A stretch of 63,381 nucleotides of DNA, from assembly GCA_964530825.1 (NCBI GenBank), contig CAZHCA010000025.1, positions 1-63,381 of the forward strand. Reading direction: 5' to 3'. Source of the stretch: CAZHCA01 sp964530825 (GTDB taxonomy: Bacteria > Bacteroidota > Bacteroidia > Chitinophagales > Saprospiraceae). The notes below the pieces were generated by a model. The model was given only the letters and a program-made list of their open reading frames with translations, was not told the DNA's origin and ran no database searches. The position numbers and the translations under genes were made by a program. How positions within the stretch are numbered: position 1 is the first letter of the stretch; each line of letters opens with the position of its first letter. Positions 53,582 through 63,109 of this stretch are shown piece by piece.

Positions 53582-56500
53582 TCATTGCTTCACCAACTTC
53601 CGATGATACCAGCCTTCGCTACTATTGAATCGTATCAGGTATAGCCCATTCGGATAGGACCCGATCGGCAAGGCAAACCCCTGCTGCATCGAATTCAATC
53701 TTCCCTGGTGCATGAGCCTTCCGTTGGCGGAAAAAATGCTGAAGTCTACTTCTTCATTCAGGCTGGACTGAATAGAGACCTGATCGCTGGCCGGATTTGG
53801 GAACAAACGGATACCCTTGGCCAAGCGTGGGTCGATCGTGCTGGTTACCGTTACATTCACTTCTTTGGACCGTGCCGAACAGCCGGCCAGGTTCGTAATC
53901 TCCACCTGATAATTACCACTGGTCACAGCCGTGATGGTTTGGGTGGTATCCGGCAGCAAATTGCCATCCAGGAACCAGCGGTAGGAAGCCGCTTCCGTGG
54001 CGGTCAGTTGGTCCTCGGAGACGGATATCTGCGGATCCAGACCGGAGATGCCTACGGTAAGGGTATCCGATGAGACTATTTGCTCCAACCGCCAGACCGA
54101 TTGGTCCGAAGCCAGTACCCGGAAGCTAACCCGGCTGCCATCCTTTAGGCCACCGGCAGTAAATTCCGGGCCGGTTTCACCCAGCATAAACTGATCATCC
54201 ACATACCAGGAAAAGATGGGGTTATCCCCGGCATTGCGTACTTCAGCGGTAAAGGTGATGCTGTCGGCCACCCCGCAGATTGCCTCCTTCTCCGCAGACA
54301 AGCGGGTCTCCATGCGCACGGGCGAAAGGGCAAAAAGCTCCCGCCCGGCTTCCGGATCAACGGCGGTGAAATACAGGACCTCATTGACATAACCCAGCAA
54401 TTCGGGGATACTGCTTCCGCCGGGAAAAAGGTCCTTCACCAGAAAAGTCCCCTCCTCGGTCCCATTAGTTCGCCACAATTCGAATCCATTTTCCTGGTCG
54501 ACCGCCATAAAGAACAAGTCGTTCCCGGCTTTCACGAATTCGGACCGAACCAAAATATCCACGGCCGGGACCGTCCCTTCTTCGGTACCATCGGTCTTCC
54601 AGAGCTCATTGCCTGAGGAGAAATACAGGGTGCTGTCGAGCACAGCAAAATGGCGCGGGTTGCCCCCGGCAGATCCGGCCGCAATATCTTTAAGCAGGGT
54701 AGTTCCTTCTTCCGTGCCATCGCTCACCCAAAGCTCCCTGCTTGAGGTACCATCGGTTGCATTGAAGTAGAGCTTACCTTTGAATTCGATTAAAATGGGA
54801 TCGGGGATGCCATCATTATCTGCGCCACCCGGAAATATATCCTTGACCAGCTGGGTTCCTTCCGTGGTGCCATCGGTCTTCCACAATTCCCGTCCACTGG
54901 TACCATCATCCGCTGTAAAAAAGAGCTCGTCATTCACCAGGGTGAGGCCGTTCGGAAAACTGCTCCCAAAATCCCCAAACGGATTGATGTCGGCTACCGG
55001 AAGGGTGCCCGCTTCCGTGCCGTCTGTTTTCCAGAGTTCCGTACCCAGCCCCTGTACATTGGTCGCGAAATAAAGTTCTTCCTTCCAAACCAGGTAACGC
55101 CCCGGAGCAAACCCCCCAAAGCCAAAACCTTCCGGATTGATGTCTTTCACGGGTGTCGTTCCTTCGGCTGTGCCATCAGTTCGCCACAAACGGGAATTTT
55201 CCTCCCCTTCTTTTCCCAGGAGATAGAGGTATCCATTCAATTGGGGGTCACCGACCCGGGGAAAAAGGGAAACATCCACCGAATCATTGGGATCCAACAG
55301 GAGTCCGGTGCCTTCCCTTGTCCCGTCGCTGGCATAGGTTTCTGAACGAAGACCGTTCCCTTTTGGGACAGTAAAGATCAAGCGATCCCCAATGGCGTTC
55401 ATTCCGAAAATGATCGTGTCTCCAAATACGTTCACAGTACCCTCCGGACTGCCATCCGTTTCCCACAGGCCCTGATCAGTGGTGAAGAAAGTCCTATTCC
55501 CCAGCGCTGTGGGCGGACTCGGATACTCGCCATCTTCGGTCTGTGTATTGATGTTTTTCAGGAGGCGGGTTCCTTCCCGGGTCCCATCGGTGGCCCAAAG
55601 CTCACGACCAAATTCATTGGAGAAACCGGGAAACAAAACCTGTTCCTCTACCTTGAAAAATTGCCACCCTCTAGTTCGGGGAAAACTCCCCTGGGGACCT
55701 GGTACCCCATCTATCAGCTGAAAGGTCCCTGCTGCACTACCGTCACTGACATACAGCTCATTTCCAAAGGCCAGTGTCCGTCCAATAAAGTAAAGACGGT
55801 TATCGGTGCTATATAGAGACCCCATATCCTGGAAGGTGCTGTCGGTGACCAGTAAGGTGCCCTCGGCCGTACCATCGGTTTTATACAGTTTATAGCCGTC
55901 CTGAAAGTTTCCGCCAACGAAAAACAAAGAATCATTCAGCACAGAGAAGTTTCTCGTAACATTAAAACGATCCATATCCCCGCAAATCAGTGATAAGTTC
56001 GTTCCCAGGCTATCGGTTCGCCAAAGATTCGTATCACTGTGAAAAAAAAGCTGTCCTTTAAACATGGCGTGACCGTTCACCAATACTTCATTGCCATCGG
56101 GGTCTGATACAGGTTCTGTTCCTTCTTCCAATCCGTTGGTACGCCACAAGACCTGTTGAAACCGTTCGTTACGGACGGTGAAATAGAAAAAATTACCGGC
56201 TAGATCCAGCAGATCGATATTGCTGCCGTCCGGTCCCGGAGTGATATCCTGCACCATACCGGTTAATCCATCCGTTCCAATGCTGATCCACAATTCGCTC
56301 CCGTTCACGCCGTCGTCCGCTACAAAGAGAAGGGTATTGGAGTTCCCGACGACCTTCATACCGTAGAAGATCGTGGAGGTGTCCCCGCCACTGATGTTGC
56401 GGACCAGCTCTGTTCCTTCAAAGGTCCCGTCGGACTGCCAAAGCTCCCTCCCGTTGATGCCATCGTCGGCCGTAAAGTAGAAGCGGTCTGCTCCGGCTGT

Positions 56501-57076
56501 GAGGGAAACCGGCGAACTCCCGGACGGGCCATCGTTTATCTCCCGTACCAAGGTGATGAGCCCGGTCGCATCATCGTACTTGTACAGTTCCGTTCCCTGT
56601 TCCGCTTTAGCTCGAAAATATAGATCGTCTTTAAACAGCAAAGATTGGAGAAAGATAAGGCCGCTTCCATTCGGGTTCAGGTCTTGTACCATTTTCGTAC
56701 TGGATTCGGTCCCTTCAGTTTCCCAGAGCTCGGTGCCGTTTTCACCGTCATTGGCTGAAAAAAGCACTTTATTACCGATGATCCCCAGGAAATTGGCATT
56801 CGAATCACCGATGCCGGGCCAGATGTCCCTGAGCAGGATCGTGCCCACTTCCGTTCCTGTGGTGCGGTACAACTCTTTACCAGCTACGGAAGTTTCTGCC
56901 TCAAAGAACAGCATCTTATCGGTGGCTATCCCCTCAATAGGACTGTTGGAGAAAGAACCATCCGGGAAGGCACCCACCCCATTGGAATTAAAATCTCTCA
57001 GCAGAACAGGCTCCTGGGCAAGAGCGATCGATACAACAAAAGAAGTTAACAACAGCAGGTAAAATTGCTTCATCAT
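53582..57076 (-). CDS. T9SS-secreted ELWxxDGT-repeat protein
   Basis: A 1164-residue exported protein. After a signal peptide (MMKQFYLLLLTSFVVSIALAQ) come many copies of an approximately 45-70-residue beta-propeller-like repeat marked by ELWxTDGTxEGT (for example GRELWKTDGTTEGTQLVKDI). Residues about 930-1085 look like two Ig-like or PKD-like domains. The end is a type A T9SS sorting domain (RLFPNPASDQVSI...GLYLIRFNSSEGWYHRKLVKQ). It should pass the outer membrane via the Por/T9SS machinery and be surface-bound or released. Function of the repeats is unknown. A two-component pair follows upstream on the same strand. Confidence 0.93.
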   Translation of the reverse strand: MMKQFYLLLLTSFVVSIALAQEPVLLRDFNSNGVGAFPDGSFSNSPIEGIATDKMLFFEAETSVAGKELYRTTGTEVGTILLRDIWPGIGDSNANFLGIIGNKVLFSANDGENGTELWETEGTESSTKMVQDLNPNGSGLIFLQSLLFKDDLYFRAKAEQGTELYKYDDATGLITLVREINDGPSGSSPVSLTAGADRFYFTADDGINGRELWQSDGTFEGTELVRNISGGDTSTIFYGMKVVGNSNTLLFVADDGVNGSELWISIGTDGLTGMVQDITPGPDGSNIDLLDLAGNFFYFTVRNERFQQVLWRTNGLEEGTEPVSDPDGNEVLVNGHAMFKGQLFFHSDTNLWRTDSLGTNLSLICGDMDRFNVTRNFSVLNDSLFFVGGNFQDGYKLYKTDGTAEGTLLVTDSTFQDMGSLYSTDNRLYFIGRTLAFGNELYVSDGSAAGTFQLIDGVPGPQGSFPRTRGWQFFKVEEQVLFPGFSNEFGRELWATDGTREGTRLLKNINTQTEDGEYPSPPTALGNRTFFTTDQGLWETDGSPEGTVNVFGDTIIFGMNAIGDRLIFTVPKGNGLRSETYASDGTREGTGLLLDPNDSVDVSLFPRVGDPQLNGYLYLLGKEGEENSRLWRTDGTAEGTTPVKDINPEGFGFGGFAPGRYLVWKEELYFATNVQGLGTELWKTDGTEAGTLPVADINPFGDFGSSFPNGLTLVNDELFFTADDGTSGRELWKTDGTTEGTQLVKDIFPGGADNDGIPDPILIEFKGKLYFNATDGTSSRELWVSDGTEEGTTLLKDIAAGSAGGNPRHFAVLDSTLYFSSGNELWKTDGTEEGTVPAVDILVRSEFVKAGNDLFFMAVDQENGFELWRTNGTEEGTFLVKDLFPGGSSIPELLGYVNEVLYFTAVDPEAGRELFALSPVRMETRLSAEKEAICGVADSITFTAEVRNAGDNPIFSWYVDDQFMLGETGPEFTAGGLKDGSRVSFRVLASDQSVWRLEQIVSSDTLTVGISGLDPQISVSEDQLTATEAASYRWFLDGNLLPDTTQTITAVTSGNYQVEITNLAGCSARSKEVNVTVTSTIDPRLAKGIRLFPNPASDQVSIQSSLNEEVDFSIFSANGRLMHQGRLNSMQQGFALPIGSYPNGLYLIRFNSSEGWYHRKLVKQ

Positions 57077-57194
57077 TCGGACGGTGTTTTACCTGTCCAA
57101 ATTCGCCCTACTGAAGCAAAGATGAATCACCGGAAATGGGGAGATCGGAAAATCACGGTTTTCGGGGAATGGTTAATTTTTATCCTGAGCTCCG

Positions 57195-57851
57195 TCACTC
57201 CACCAGCCCCTTCTCCATGGCGAGTCGCACCAGCCCGGCTGTATTGCGGACATTGAGCTTCTGAAGAAGGTTCTTTCGGTGGGTCTCCACGGTATTCTGG
57301 CTGATGAAGAGCTTTTCGGCGATCTCGGCAGTCGTGTGTTCCTGCGTAATAAGCAGCAGCACCTCTTTTTCCCGGCGGGATAATTTGGGGACGGACTTCG
57401 AAGCCGAGCCGGGCATCATCTCCTGCATCAGGGCCTCTTTGACATCGTCCCCAAAGAAGGTGCCTCCTTCCGCCACCGCCAGGATGGCTTTTTTCAGATG
57501 ATCCTTGCCGCTGTTCTTCAGCACATAGCCCCTTGCCCCTCCCTTGATCATTTTTTGGATGAAAACACTTTCCTGGTGCATGGTCAGGGCAATGACCTGG
57601 CAAGCCGGAAAGTTCTGCCGGATGAGCTGGTTGAGCGCCACCCCGTCCATACCGGGCAAGTTAATATCCAGCAAGACTACATCAATCGGCTGGTTCTTCG
57701 ACAGTTGAGACATGGCACTTGATCCATCATGGCAAGCGCCCACAATCTGGATCTCCTCATCCCCTTCGAAAATGGAACGGATCCCCGACACGAATAGCTG
57801 GTGATCGTCGATCATGAAAACGCGGATCATTTTGCTGGTGGATTCTGCCAT
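57195..57851 (-). CDS. NarL/LuxR-type response regulator
   Basis: A 218-residue regulator with a receiver domain (about 8-125; acidic pair MIDDH, phospho-acceptor Asp in VVLLDINLPGMDG, Lys in GYVLKNSG) and a LuxR-type helix-turn-helix (about 150-215; LSRREKEVLLLI...AEIAEKLFISQNTVETHRKNLLQKL). It should be phosphorylated by the histidine kinase encoded 168 bases upstream. The target could be the neighbouring ELWxxDGT gene, by position only. Confidence 0.94.
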   Translation of the reverse strand: MAESTSKMIRVFMIDDHQLFVSGIRSIFEGDEEIQIVGACHDGSSAMSQLSKNQPIDVVLLDINLPGMDGVALNQLIRQNFPACQVIALTMHQESVFIQKMIKGGARGYVLKNSGKDHLKKAILAVAEGGTFFGDDVKEALMQEMMPGSASKSVPKLSRREKEVLLLITQEHTTAEIAEKLFISQNTVETHRKNLLQKLNVRNTAGLVRLAMEKGLVE

Positions 57852-58019
57852 GGAGCACGAATTGACCGTAAAATATACGGACTACATCTGGAATGGATTT
57901 CTGGGGTATCACGGTTTCACGGTATCGCGGTATCTGGAAATCAGAAGTCGGACCAGGTACAGGTGAAAGACAGTGTCTAATCCTCGTATCTACTGATCTT
58001 CTTAACTACCATCATCGGA

Positions 58020-60017
58020 TCAAACCCTCGCCTCTCGCCTCTGGTCTCTGGTCTTTTCCAGAGGGACATGAACCATCGTTGCAGTCCCCCTACCCAGCGC
58101 GGTATCCACTTCCAGGCTTCCGTCCAGGTAGCGGACGCGAGACTGTAGGCTTTCCAGTCCCAGGCCGCCCCGGGCTTCTTGCGGATCAAAGCCCAGGCCA
58201 TTATCTTCCACCAGCAGATTCAATTCTTCCCCTTGCCGGTTCAGTTGGATGATCACGCTGGTCGCCTGTGCGTGCTTGACAACGTTGTTGAGCAATTCCT
58301 GCACGATCCGGTATAGGCTGACTTCCACTTTCTCGGGTAAGCGCTCCTCCAAACCATAGACCTGTATATCGACCTCCATCTGGCCGCTCTTTTCCAAAGC
58401 GTTGCCCATTTCCTGTAGGGCAGCGACCAGGCCGAAGCGGGTCAGGGCACCGGGCATCATGTTGTGGGCGATCTTGCGCACCTCCCCACAGGCTTCGCCC
58501 AGGAGGCGGTAGGTATCCTGATAAACCGGCAGCTTGCCCTTCGGCATATCTTCTTCGACCGTACTGAACTGCATTTGCACATTCGCCAGCAGGTTACCCA
58601 GGCCGTCGTGCAGGTCTTTGGCGATGCGCTTGCGCTCCGCTTCCTGCCCGCTCAGCATGGACTCCATGGCCAACATTTTTTGCTTTTGCTCCAGCTCCCG
58701 CACTTCCTGCCAGTGCAGGGCTTCTTGCTGAGCCTGTACCTGTTTCTGATGTCGCATGCGGGCCCGAAAAAAGAGAAACAACAGAATGATGACCAGACCC
58801 GCCAGGACCGCCACCAAGATAAGCCCGCGGATCCGTGCTTCCTGCAGTTCCCGCTCGCTGGTAAGCAGGGCGATCTCCTTCTCCTTCTTTTCGGTTTCGT
58901 AGCGGATCTGCAAGGTATTGATCTGCTCGGTGGTGGTCTCGCTCAGGAGGCTATCCTGCAAGGCAGCATAGGCTGTCCGGTAGTGATAGGCATTGTGGTA
59001 ATGCTGCTGCTGAGCATAGGCTTCAGCCAGGCATTGATAACCATCCCGCAGCAGGGGGCGGTCGCCGATCGCTTCGGCAATGGATACGGCGCGTTGTGCG
59101 TAGCCCTCGGCAGGCTCGGGTTCGTTTTGCCGGTTGCGCAGCGTGGCCATTTGGACCAGGCTTTCGGCGATCTCTTTGGGCTGGTCGAGGGCCTCGCGAA
59201 CGGCAAGGCTGCGTTCCAGGTAGCCTTCCGCGCGATCGAAATCCCCCAGGCTCAGATAGACCGATCCGATGTTATTGAGCTGGTGCCCTACGCCCCAAAG
59301 CACGCCCTCGGTGGAGTCGATGGTCAGTGCTTGTTGATAATACGATAAGGCGCTGTCGTATTGTTCCTGCTCGGCAGACAAGCTCCCGAGGTTGCCCAGG
59401 TAAATAGCCTGCTGGATGGAATCACCGCCAGCTCGCGCCAGGGAAAGCGCCTCGGCAGTCATTTGGATTGCCTGATCGTAGTTCTTGAGCTTCTTGTGGA
59501 TGATGCCCATGCTGTTGAGCGCTTCGGCCTTCATATAATCATCCCCAATCTTTTCCGCGATCCGTAGCGCGCGCAGGTAATATTGGAGACTCTGGTCGTA
59601 GAATCCCTGGAAGCTGGACACAACGCCCATATTGAAAAGGGATTGCAGGCTCTTGTCTTCCGCTCCCCGGCGGGTATTGAAGTCAACCAACTTCTGGAAA
59701 TAGTAAAGCGAGGAATCGTACCGGCTTTCCAGCCGGTGGATGAGCCCCCAGTAGTGATAGACGCGATGTATACCGATGCTATCGCCCAGCTGGCGGCTGA
59801 GTTGCAGGGCCTGAGTGGCGAATTCCCGGCTTTTGGGCACATCGTAGCGCAAGTGATGCCAGGTGAGTTTGAACAGGACCTTTGCCTTGAGCGAGTCAGA
59901 AGAAGTGCTGGAGGAAAGGACGTTCTCCAGGCTGTCTACCCAGGATCGGTCCTGGGCGAGTCCGTGGCCGAAGAGCATGCCTCCGGCGAGCAGCAGTAGA
60001 AAAAATCGACGCATCAT
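58020..60017 (-). CDS. TPR-containing sensor histidine kinase (HisKA_3 type)
   Basis: A 665-residue kinase. Signal peptide or anchor (MRRFFLLLLAGGMLFGHGLAQ), six to seven TPR units (about 45-350), a coiled coil with a membrane segment (GLILVAVLAGLVIILLFLFF, near 395), the HisKA_3 box (AKDLHDGLGNLLANVQMQ) with phospho-histidine and a HATPase domain (VEDNGLGFDP, GGLGLESLQSR, GRGTATMVHVPL). TPRs outside the membrane probably sense a protein. The start at 60017 puts the signal peptide first; the longer frame is rejected. It pairs with the NarL-type regulator. Confidence 0.93.
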   Translation of the reverse strand: MMRRFFLLLLAGGMLFGHGLAQDRSWVDSLENVLSSSTSSDSLKAKVLFKLTWHHLRYDVPKSREFATQALQLSRQLGDSIGIHRVYHYWGLIHRLESRYDSSLYYFQKLVDFNTRRGAEDKSLQSLFNMGVVSSFQGFYDQSLQYYLRALRIAEKIGDDYMKAEALNSMGIIHKKLKNYDQAIQMTAEALSLARAGGDSIQQAIYLGNLGSLSAEQEQYDSALSYYQQALTIDSTEGVLWGVGHQLNNIGSVYLSLGDFDRAEGYLERSLAVREALDQPKEIAESLVQMATLRNRQNEPEPAEGYAQRAVSIAEAIGDRPLLRDGYQCLAEAYAQQQHYHNAYHYRTAYAALQDSLLSETTTEQINTLQIRYETEKKEKEIALLTSERELQEARIRGLILVAVLAGLVIILLFLFFRARMRHQKQVQAQQEALHWQEVRELEQKQKMLAMESMLSGQEAERKRIAKDLHDGLGNLLANVQMQFSTVEEDMPKGKLPVYQDTYRLLGEACGEVRKIAHNMMPGALTRFGLVAALQEMGNALEKSGQMEVDIQVYGLEERLPEKVEVSLYRIVQELLNNVVKHAQATSVIIQLNRQGEELNLLVEDNGLGFDPQEARGGLGLESLQSRVRYLDGSLEVDTALGRGTATMVHVPLEKTRDQRREARV

Positions 60018-60199
60018 AGGATCAGAAATCAAGGGCCAGCAAAAAAACAGTTTCGGAAAGCGCCCGCCCAATGAATTTCCATAAAAAAGCCTTGCCAAAC
60101 AAAAGGAGTATCCAAAAAAGCAAGCCCCCATGCCCGGCCGGCCTTAAATTTCCGTTCCTCGTAGAAAAACTTTAGTCTTATTGCCGAATACCTGTTTGC

Positions 60200-61246
60200 T
60201 TGCAGATCCCGCTAACGATAGAAACCCTTTTGGTCGGAGCCGTCATCGCTCAAGGGCTGTTCGCATCCGCCCTGCTGCTGTTCCAGGTACAGAACAAAGT
60301 GGCCAACCGTTTCCTGAGCCTTCTGGTGCTGACCTTTTCGCTCTGGCTCTGCGACTCTTTCTTTCGGGTAGCCGGGATCTACGATCAAGATCCACAGTTC
60401 TATTTCCTGCCCATCTATTTTTCCCTGGCCTTTGGCCCCCTCACCTACTTTTACACGCGCGCTATCACGGAGAAAGACTTTTCCTTTCAGTCCAGGCAAG
60501 CATGGCATTTCATCCCGGTCCTTGTCCAATTCCTGTTCTACCTCTTCCTTCGTTTCCAGGAGTATACCTACCGGCGGTGGTTCTGGTTTGAGGTGCATCG
60601 CCCCTATACCTACGACCTGGAATTTGCGCTGAGCCTGCTTTCCCTGCTGATCTACCTGTGGTTTTCCATGCTGCTGGTTCGCCGGTATCAGCGCTGGATC
60701 ACAGACCGATACTCCGAGATCTCGCGGATCAGCTTGCACTGGATGATCCTCTTCATGGCTGTCCTGGGACTGCTGACCCTGCTTTGGCTTGCAGATGCCC
60801 TGTTGCGGGAGATCCTGGCTTACTATCCCGACCAGCCCTTTTCCGCCATTGCCATGGGCGTAGGCATTTTGATCCTGGCCGCCGGCGGCCTTTTGCAAGC
60901 TGACGTTAAAAAGCAGGGCCTCGAACGATCGGAACCGGAATCCCCGGACCGCTTTCAGGTCGATGATGAGATCCTGGACAAGATCATGGATGAAATGACT
61001 TCCCGCGAACACTTCCTGGATGATGAGCTGAGTCTGGTTACCTTCTCCCGGGCCCTGGGATTACCACCCCGCCAGGTTTCCATACACCTCAACCAGGGCC
61101 TCAACACCTCCTTCATCGACTTTGTCAATCGCTTCCGGGTAGAAAAGGTGAAGGAACACCTTGCCAAAGAGTATGGCTGCCTCAACGCTGACGGAGATGA
61201 AAATAAAAAAGCACGGGCATACAACATAACATCTCACGGTTTTTAA
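60200..61246 (+). pseudogene. Membrane AraC-family regulator, HTH truncated
   Basis: A 348-residue product with seven membrane segments in residues 1-235 and the beginning of an AraC/XylS DNA-binding domain (DELSLVTFSRALGLPPRQVSIHLNQGLNTSFIDFVNRFRVEKVKEHL). A complete AraC domain has two helix-turn-helix units, ending FNRVFKKxTGxTPxxY. Here the frame leaves the family after HLAKEYG and runs into about 20 unrelated residues. The second unit is lost, so DNA binding is doubtful. The start is TTG at 60200. Confidence 0.8.
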
Positions 61247-61287
61247 ATACACGAACCTACCCTGGCTAAGCGCTTGGCCTTTCCAGT

Positions 61288-61800
61288 TTACTCAATAGCG
61301 CTCCAGAATAGTTGCTCCGTTTCGATATCTTGAGCTAGTTGCCAGGTTTTCCCGGTATGGATATGTAAAAGAAAGGTATACCGCATACCTGATCCTGATA
61401 TAAACAGCTGAAAATTAACCTGGTCGGAAATAATTTTAGAGACTTTTTCATAAGCCAGGTTAAGTGCTGATCCAGGGATTTGTTCAGAGTTTGGTTTAGC
61501 GGCTTGTTCAGTAGGCAGTTCAGAAGCAATTTCAGAGGCAACGTATAGTATGATATCAAGATGTACACCCTCAACCCCTATCGCTTCCCAAGCCAGATCG
61601 TCATTGTATGTCTTTACCAATTGATATACCTCACCAGTATATTTGTCAATTCGGAAGGTGTATCTTGCACCCATGTCAGATTGTACAATTTCCAAGCGGC
61701 TAGTATCAGGCGCACTTGAAAATTGATGCCTGTAGGCATTCTGTGCTAAACCCTGATATGCAATCGCAGCAAAAATCAGGAGAAAAAGGGTCTTCTTCAT
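61288..61800 (-). CDS. Secreted protein with two internal repeats
   Basis: A 170-residue protein with a signal peptide (MKKTLFLLIFAAIAYQGLAQ). The mature part contains the same unit twice: SDMGARYTFRIDKYTGEVYQL...LAWEAI and GSGMRYTFLLHIHTGKTWQL...LFWSAI. Each looks like a beta strand-rich domain of about 40 residues. No family name is known to me. The start at 61800 is set by the signal peptide. AT-richer than most neighbours, so it may have been acquired. Confidence 0.72.
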   Translation of the reverse strand: MKKTLFLLIFAAIAYQGLAQNAYRHQFSSAPDTSRLEIVQSDMGARYTFRIDKYTGEVYQLVKTYNDDLAWEAIGVEGVHLDIILYVASEIASELPTEQAAKPNSEQIPGSALNLAYEKVSKIISDQVNFQLFISGSGMRYTFLLHIHTGKTWQLAQDIETEQLFWSAIE

Positions 61801-61946
61801 TTTTTTCCTTACTTTAAATCCATTATTTGTCGATGCAAAACATTTTTCTTTGAAACGATCGAAGTCAGACAGGTCACACAATTCCCCCGATTGATTTCGT
61901 TAAAGCTCGTTCTTATAAAAGGAGGCTTGTTGCCGCCCTTTTTTAC

Positions 61947-62112
61947 TTAGAGCATCCAAAGCGTGACCCCGATCTGCAAAGGACGTCCAAAGTAAAGGGA
62001 AGGGGCAGGCGTTGGTGTTACCGGGTGCAGGTCCGTACTATCCGGCATCCCCACCGGTATGTATGCCGCGGCGGACTGAAGCGTGCCCGCCCCCACCGAC
62101 AGACCCGCCCAT
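61947..62112 (-). pseudogene. Possible outer-membrane beta-barrel C-terminus
   Basis: The minus-strand frame ending at the TAA at 61947-61949 encodes GAGTLQSAAAYIPVGMPDS... and ends SLYFGRPLQIGVTLWML. Alternating hydrophobic residues up to a hydrophobic C-terminus fit the last strand of an outer-membrane barrel. No start or barrel body is seen upstream; the exonuclease gene takes over at 62124 on the other strand. Probably a remnant, or chance. Confidence 0.35.
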
Positions 62113-62123
62113 GAACAAATGTC

Positions 62124-62630
62124 ATGGCCACACTTGCCGACATACTCTTCTTCGATCTCGAGGTGCATCCGAAATCGAAGCACATCCTGGAGATCGGGGC
62201 GCTTTTCCGTACCGATGCGTTCCGGAACAGGTCGGTGGAGCGCTTAGTGCCGCTTGCCCGGGAGGCCGCCCTCTGGTGCGGCCACAACATCCTGGATCAC
62301 GATCTGCCGATCCTGAAAAAACAACTCAACGGCTCGGAGCTTCCGGCCAAGCCGGTCATCGATACCCTGTACGGGTCGGCCCTGCTCTTTCCCCGCAAGC
62401 CCTACCACCGGTTGGTGAAAGATTACCAGCTCCAGGGAAATGAGCTGAACGACCCCCTGGCCGATGCCAAACTGACCCGGGACTTCATCGCCCGGCTCCA
62501 GGCTTATCTGGACGAGGGCTACCGGCTGGAGCAGATCCTCGCTCGATATATCGTGGTATGGAAAGACAAGGAAACCGGAGAGGCATTCCGGGTAGTGTTG
62601 CCGGAGTTGCAGCTGAGAGCGGCAGAATAG
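62124..62630 (+). CDS. DnaQ-like (DEDDh) 3'-5' exonuclease domain protein
   Basis: A 168-residue protein with exonuclease motifs ILFFDLEVHPKSKHILEIGAL (ExoI, Asp11/Glu13), GHNILDHDLPIL (ExoII) and NDPLADAKLTRDF (ExoIII Asp). The catalytic Asp/Glu residues are in place. In related bacteria this domain often heads a larger helicase-type protein. Here it stops after about 40 further residues, so it may be an N-terminal fragment. It is not next to a helicase. Confidence 0.7.
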   Translation: MATLADILFFDLEVHPKSKHILEIGALFRTDAFRNRSVERLVPLAREAALWCGHNILDHDLPILKKQLNGSELPAKPVIDTLYGSALLFPRKPYHRLVKDYQLQGNELNDPLADAKLTRDFIARLQAYLDEGYRLEQILARYIVVWKDKETGEAFRVVLPELQLRAAE

Positions 62631-62680
62631 AGCTCAGCGATCTGCGATCGCCAACGTGCTGCAGCGGCTGAAGTCGCCGG

Positions 62681-63106
62681 TTACGCCACATACAACCCCA
62701 CCAACATCCCCAATGCCGCCGAAAACAAGCTCGCCCCCGCCGCAAGCATCCCGTACTTATACCGCACCACCTTCTTATGCATCCGCCGTATAGATGCCGA
62801 GGAAGAATCATGATACCGGTACGGCGCCGGAAACAACACCAAAAACGTAAACACCAGCGAAGCAATCCATAGCAGCACCGCCGTATTCAGCAGCCCACTT
62901 CCCGCCATCTCTTTGAATCCATCCGGATTCAGCTTCAGGAATATGGTCAGTGAGATGGAGATCATACCCGAGAGGAACTTCGCGGCATCCTCGATGCGCT
63001 CCGGCGTTTTCTGCTGCACCTCCCGCTGATGCTTGATCCAGGATTGGTCGGCTTCGCTCGCCTTTTTGGCGGCGATGATTTTCGGTGGCTCTTTTTCTTG
63101 GGGCAT
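62681..63106 (-). CDS. Small membrane protein with two or three spans
   Basis: A 141-residue protein: charged N-terminus (about 1-40), hydrophobic segments at about 43-60, 70-92 and 118-140, and a basic loop RRMHKKVVRYKYG. No family is recognised. It lies 3 bases from the end of the TPR gene on the same strand, so they are probably co-transcribed. Confidence 0.65.
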   Translation of the reverse strand: MPQEKEPPKIIAAKKASEADQSWIKHQREVQQKTPERIEDAAKFLSGMISISLTIFLKLNPDGFKEMAGSGLLNTAVLLWIASLVFTFLVLFPAPYRYHDSSSASIRRMHKKVVRYKYGMLAAGASLFSAALGMLVGLYVA

Positions 63107-63109
63107 GGC

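Noticed and set aside
58464..59348. 294-codon plus-strand frame
   Set aside because: Antisense to the TPR histidine kinase; repeats in it mirror the TPR units.
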